Position numbers and translations under genes: made by a program. Under the pieces are notes generated by a model, which made no database searches, was not told the DNA's origin, and worked only from the letters and a program-made list of their open reading frames with translations. This document shows, piece after piece, positions 60,510-64,000 of a stretch of DNA of 64,000 nt. The stretch is from the NCBI GenBank assembly GCA_022393335.1, contig JAJEKB010021191.1, positions 1,822,604 to 1,886,603 on the forward strand, written 5' to 3'. The first letter of the stretch is position 1; every line of letters starts with the position of its first letter. This stretch comes from Macrotrachela quadricornifera. Lineage: Eukaryota; Rotifera; Eurotatoria; Philodinida; Philodinidae.

Positions 60510-63500
60510 ATATCCATCTATTATGTCACAGTCAATTATATGACATTGCACTACTTTTTCCTTTCAAGTCAGTTATCTATCTCAATAGAACCCTTCTTAG
60601 AATTTATCATTTGTAATGTCATTGCCAATTTTATAACAAAGCACTAGTTTTTGCTTTAAAGTGGCTCATGTACCTAATTAGAGCCGTCATTCATACTATT
60701 CATTTTTTATGTGATTGTCAATTATATGACGAAGCACTAAATTCTACTTTGAACTAAGTTATCTATCTCAATAGAACCCTATTTGGAACTATTCATTTGT
60801 AATTTCATTGTCAATTATATGATGAAACACTATTTTCTGATTTGAAGTCAGTTGTCTATTTTAATAGAATCCTTATTAGGACTATGCATTTGTGATGCAA
60901 TTGACAATTACATGCCGAAGCAGTAATTTCTGCTTTGAAGTCACTCATCTATTTCAATGTAACCCTGGTTAGAACTATTCATTTGTGATGTGATTGTCAG
61001 TTGTAAGACGAAGCATGAATGTCTTCACTTGAAGTCACTCATCTATTTCAACGTAACCCTGGTTCGAACCATTCATTTGTGATGTGATTGACAATTATAT
61101 ACCGAAGCACTAAATTCTACTTTGAACTAAGTTATCTATCTCAGTAGAACCATGCTTAGAACTATTCATTTGTGATGAGAATATCAATTATATACCGAAG
61201 CACTAAATTTTACTTTGAGCTAAGTTATCTATCTCAGTAGAACCCTATTTGGAACTATTCATTTGTGATGTGATTGTCAATTACAACACGAAGCATGAAT
61301 GTCTTCTTTGAAATGAGTTACCTACTTCAATAGAACTCTCTTTAGAACTATACATTTGTGATGCAATTGACAATTATATGTCGAAGCAGTAATTTCTGCT
61401 TTGAAGTGAGTTGTCTATTTCAATAGAACTCTCTTTAGAACTATTCATTTATGATTTGATTGTCAATTAAATGACGAAGCAGTGGTGTCTCCTTTGCAAT
61501 GAGTTATTTATTTCAATAAAACTCTCCTTGGAACTATTCATTTGTGATGTGATTGTCAATTATATGCCGAAGCACTAAATTCTACTTTGAACTAAGTTAT
61601 CTATCTCAATAGAACCCTATTTAGAACTATTTATTTTCGATGCAATTGTGAATTATATAACACCGCACTAATTTTCCTCTCAAGTCAATCATCTAGTGCA
61701 ATATAGTCCTAGTAAAATAATACATTTACCAAATGATTTTATCCGCCATTAACTTTTGCAAAATGTACGGATATCGATCGTTTAACTGCACATGCCCGTT
61801 GTCGGAAGTTACTATATCCGTAGCACAACTTGTTCCTCTAAAATTATATCTAGTTTCGTTCCTATGAATTATATATACGGATAAAATTATGCTTGAATAA
61901 TTCCATCACCATAATATATCTCGTATGAAGACAAAAATCAAGTTATGTTACAGACGGTATAATATATGTGAGAAAAACAATACTTACAAGAGTGCACATT
62001 TCCATTCAACCTGAAATCATAACTTACATATGAAAATGACTTGCTCGACAGCTGATATATTTGATTAGCTGCCTGCTTAGCACTATTCGTTTAACATGCA
62101 TTTCTCTGTTCCCAGCATTACTCATTAGGGTACTCCTTCATATAAGCAACATATTATGAGGGAACTATTGCGATAAGAGTCACTTTTGAAGTAGTCTCTC
62201 ATAATAAACAAAGCGAGGGACTTGGGATACGAATCGACTCATTTATTAGAATAGAAAGCTAGTGAAGATTATTTCTTTGCCCTGTGACTGTCAAACATAT
62301 TCGAAGGCATTAATTTCTCCTTCAAAGTAAGTTATCTATTCCAATGTAACCCTAGTTAGAACTATCCATTTGTGATGTGATTGTGATTTATATGAGAAAG
62401 CATCAATTTCTGCTTTGATGTGATTCATCTATTTCAATAGAACCATAATTAGAGCTATTCATTTGTGATGTAATTAGGAATTATATGAGAAAGCACTAAT
62501 GCCTACTTTCAAGTGAGGCATCTATTTTTATAGATCCCTTTTCAAAATTAATCATTTGTGATGTAATTGCTAATGATATGAGGAAGCATTAATTTTTGCT
62601 TTGAAATCAATCATCTATTTCCATAAAACCCTGATCAAAATTATTCATTTGTGATGTAATTTGGAATTATATGAGAAAGCGCTATTTCTGCCTTGGAGTG
62701 AGTCATGTATTTCAATAGAACCCTTATCAAAACTATTCATTTGTGATTTTATTGTCAATTATATAAGAAAGCACTAATTTCTACTTTCAACTGAGCCATC
62801 TATTTCAATAGAACCTTTATCAAAACTATTCATTTATGATGAGACTATCAATTATATGCCGAAGCACTAAATTCTACTTTGAACTAAGTTATCTATCTAA
62901 ATAGAACTCTTTTTAAAATTAATCAGTTGTGATGTGATTGTCAATTATATCATGAAATACTAATTTCTGCTGTGAAGTGAGTCATGATTTTGAATGGAAT
63001 CGTGTTTAGAACTATTCATTTGTTATTTCATTGTCAATTATATGAGAAAGCGCTAATTTTTGCTTTGAAATGAGTTATCTATTTTCATGGAAATCTAGTT
63101 GGAGCCATTCGTTTGTGTTGTAATTGTCAATTATATGACAAAGCATTAATTTGTATATTGAAGTGAGAATTCTATTTTAATGGAAGACTAGTGAGAAATA
63201 TTCATTTGTAATGTAATTGTCGACTATAAGACAAATCCCGAATTTCTGCTTTGAAATGAACCATTTATTTTAATTGAACCATGCTTAGAACTATTCATTT
63301 GTGATGAGAATATCAATTATATGCTGAAGCACTAGATTCTACTTTGAACTAAGTTATTTATCTCAATCGAATCCTATTTAGAACTAATTAGTTGTGATTT
63401 GATTGTCAATTATATGATGAAATACTAATTTCTGCTTTGAAGTGAGTTATCTATTTGAACAGAATCCTACTCCTTAGAACTATTTATTTGTGATACGATC

Positions 63501-63900
63501 GTCAATTATATGAGAAAGCACTAATTTGTATGTTGAAGTGAGAATTCTATTTTAATAGAAGACTGTTGAGAAATATTCGTTTGTGATGTGATTGTCGATT
63601 ATAAGACAAATCATGAATTTCTGCTTTAAAATAAATGATTTATTTTAATTGAATCCTTCTTAGAACTATTGATTTATGATGTGTTTGTGAATTATATGAG
63701 AAGGCACGAATTTCTACTTTAACATGAGACATCTATTTCAATAGAACCCTGGTTAAAACTATTCATTTATGATTTCATTGTAAATTATCTGAAAAAGCAC
63801 TAATTTCTGCTTTAAAGTGAATCATCTATTTTTCTAGAACTCTTATAAAAACTATTCATTTGTGAAGTGATTGTCAATTAAATGAGGAAAGATTAACCTC
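60510..63900. repeat. ~93-bp satellite array, about 30 copies in two blocks
   Basis: The unit reads approximately AACTATTCATTTGTGATGTG, then ATTGTCAATTATATG-CGAAG, then CACTAATTTCTGCTTTGAAG, then TGAGT-ATCTATTTCAATAGA, then ACCCT. Spacing measured between recurrences near 60974, 61067 and 61161 is 93-94 bases. Block 1 is about 60510-61720 and block 2 about 62285-63900. Copies differ by roughly 10-25 percent by eye. The array may run on past the window edge in decayed form. Confidence 0.85.
61721..62284. other. unrelated insert splitting the 93-bp satellite
   Basis: About 560 bases without the satellite unit, in two parts both rich in TACGGATA / TATCCGTA (61755-61880). Possibly an insertion, but no clear ends were identified. 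Confidence 0.4.
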
Positions 63901-64000
63901 TGTTTAGAATTAAACACTGTGTGAGAATGAAACTTTTTTAAGAATTATCCATTTCTTTTGAAACTGTGGCTATATAGCAGTAGCAGTCTTGTTGTGTTAA

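Noticed and set aside
61060..61080. GGTTCGAACC resembling a tRNA T-arm
   Set aside because: It is a variant of the 93-bp satellite unit, with no cloverleaf around it.
60510..63900. CRISPR-like array reading of the 93-bp repeat
   Set aside because: Units are tandem and diverged throughout, with no constant repeat alternating with unique spacers, and the sequence is eukaryotic.

Overview
The window looks like a piece of a small, AT-rich animal nuclear genome. Protein-coding genes are split by GT-AG introns. Several of these are very short (49, 51, 54, 70, 73 bp), and the few long ones are filled with repeats. My best guess is a bdelloid rotifer or a similar invertebrate. The reasons are the short introns, the wide range of degraded DNA transposons, and a fungal-type GH55 glucanase beside ordinary animal genes. 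The sequence alone does not prove the species. I saw no rRNA, tRNA or CRISPR array.

Layout. 0.7-5.5 kb (-): one three-exon gene that joins ankyrin repeats, a WWE-like module, a coiled coil and a DEAH-type helicase core; its 3' end is missing or lies outside the window. 5.5-13 kb: mostly non-coding, with a decayed unknown coding stretch (6.9-7.9 kb) and a decayed MULE transposon (10.2-12.3 kb). 13.0-15.1 kb (+): an intronless TKL-type protein kinase with an N-terminal helical bundle resembling MLKL. 16.3-16.8 kb: a dead Merlin/ISXO2-type transposase. 18-23 kb: repeats, a non-autonomous TIR element and a cluster of hairpins. 23.1-25.8 kb (+): a five-exon secreted, probably GPI-anchored carboxylesterase/cholinesterase-like enzyme with an intact triad. 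27.5-30.3 kb (-): a two-exon GH55 exo-beta-1,3-glucanase with an extra Cys-rich secretory leader. 33.4-36.0 kb (-): a four-exon ANKUB1-like protein (tandem ubiquitin-like domains plus ankyrins). 36-47.8 kb: a gene-poor region full of foldback elements, MITE-like elements and minisatellites. 47.85-59.3 kb (+): a multi-exon type II membrane mucin whose large last exon holds two different coding repeat arrays. 60.5-63.9 kb: a satellite array with a period of about 93 bp.

The genes do not form an operon or an obvious pathway. Two themes recur. The first is surface or secreted biology: esterase, glucanase, mucin. The second is proteins built like intracellular sensors: ANK-WWE-helicase, MLKL-like kinase and ANKUB1. 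Transposon debris fills the spaces and has lengthened introns. Exon boundaries were set by hand from splice-site consensus and reading-phase agreement. For the helicase gene, the esterase, the glucanase and the ANKUB1-like gene, every junction keeps the reading frame.
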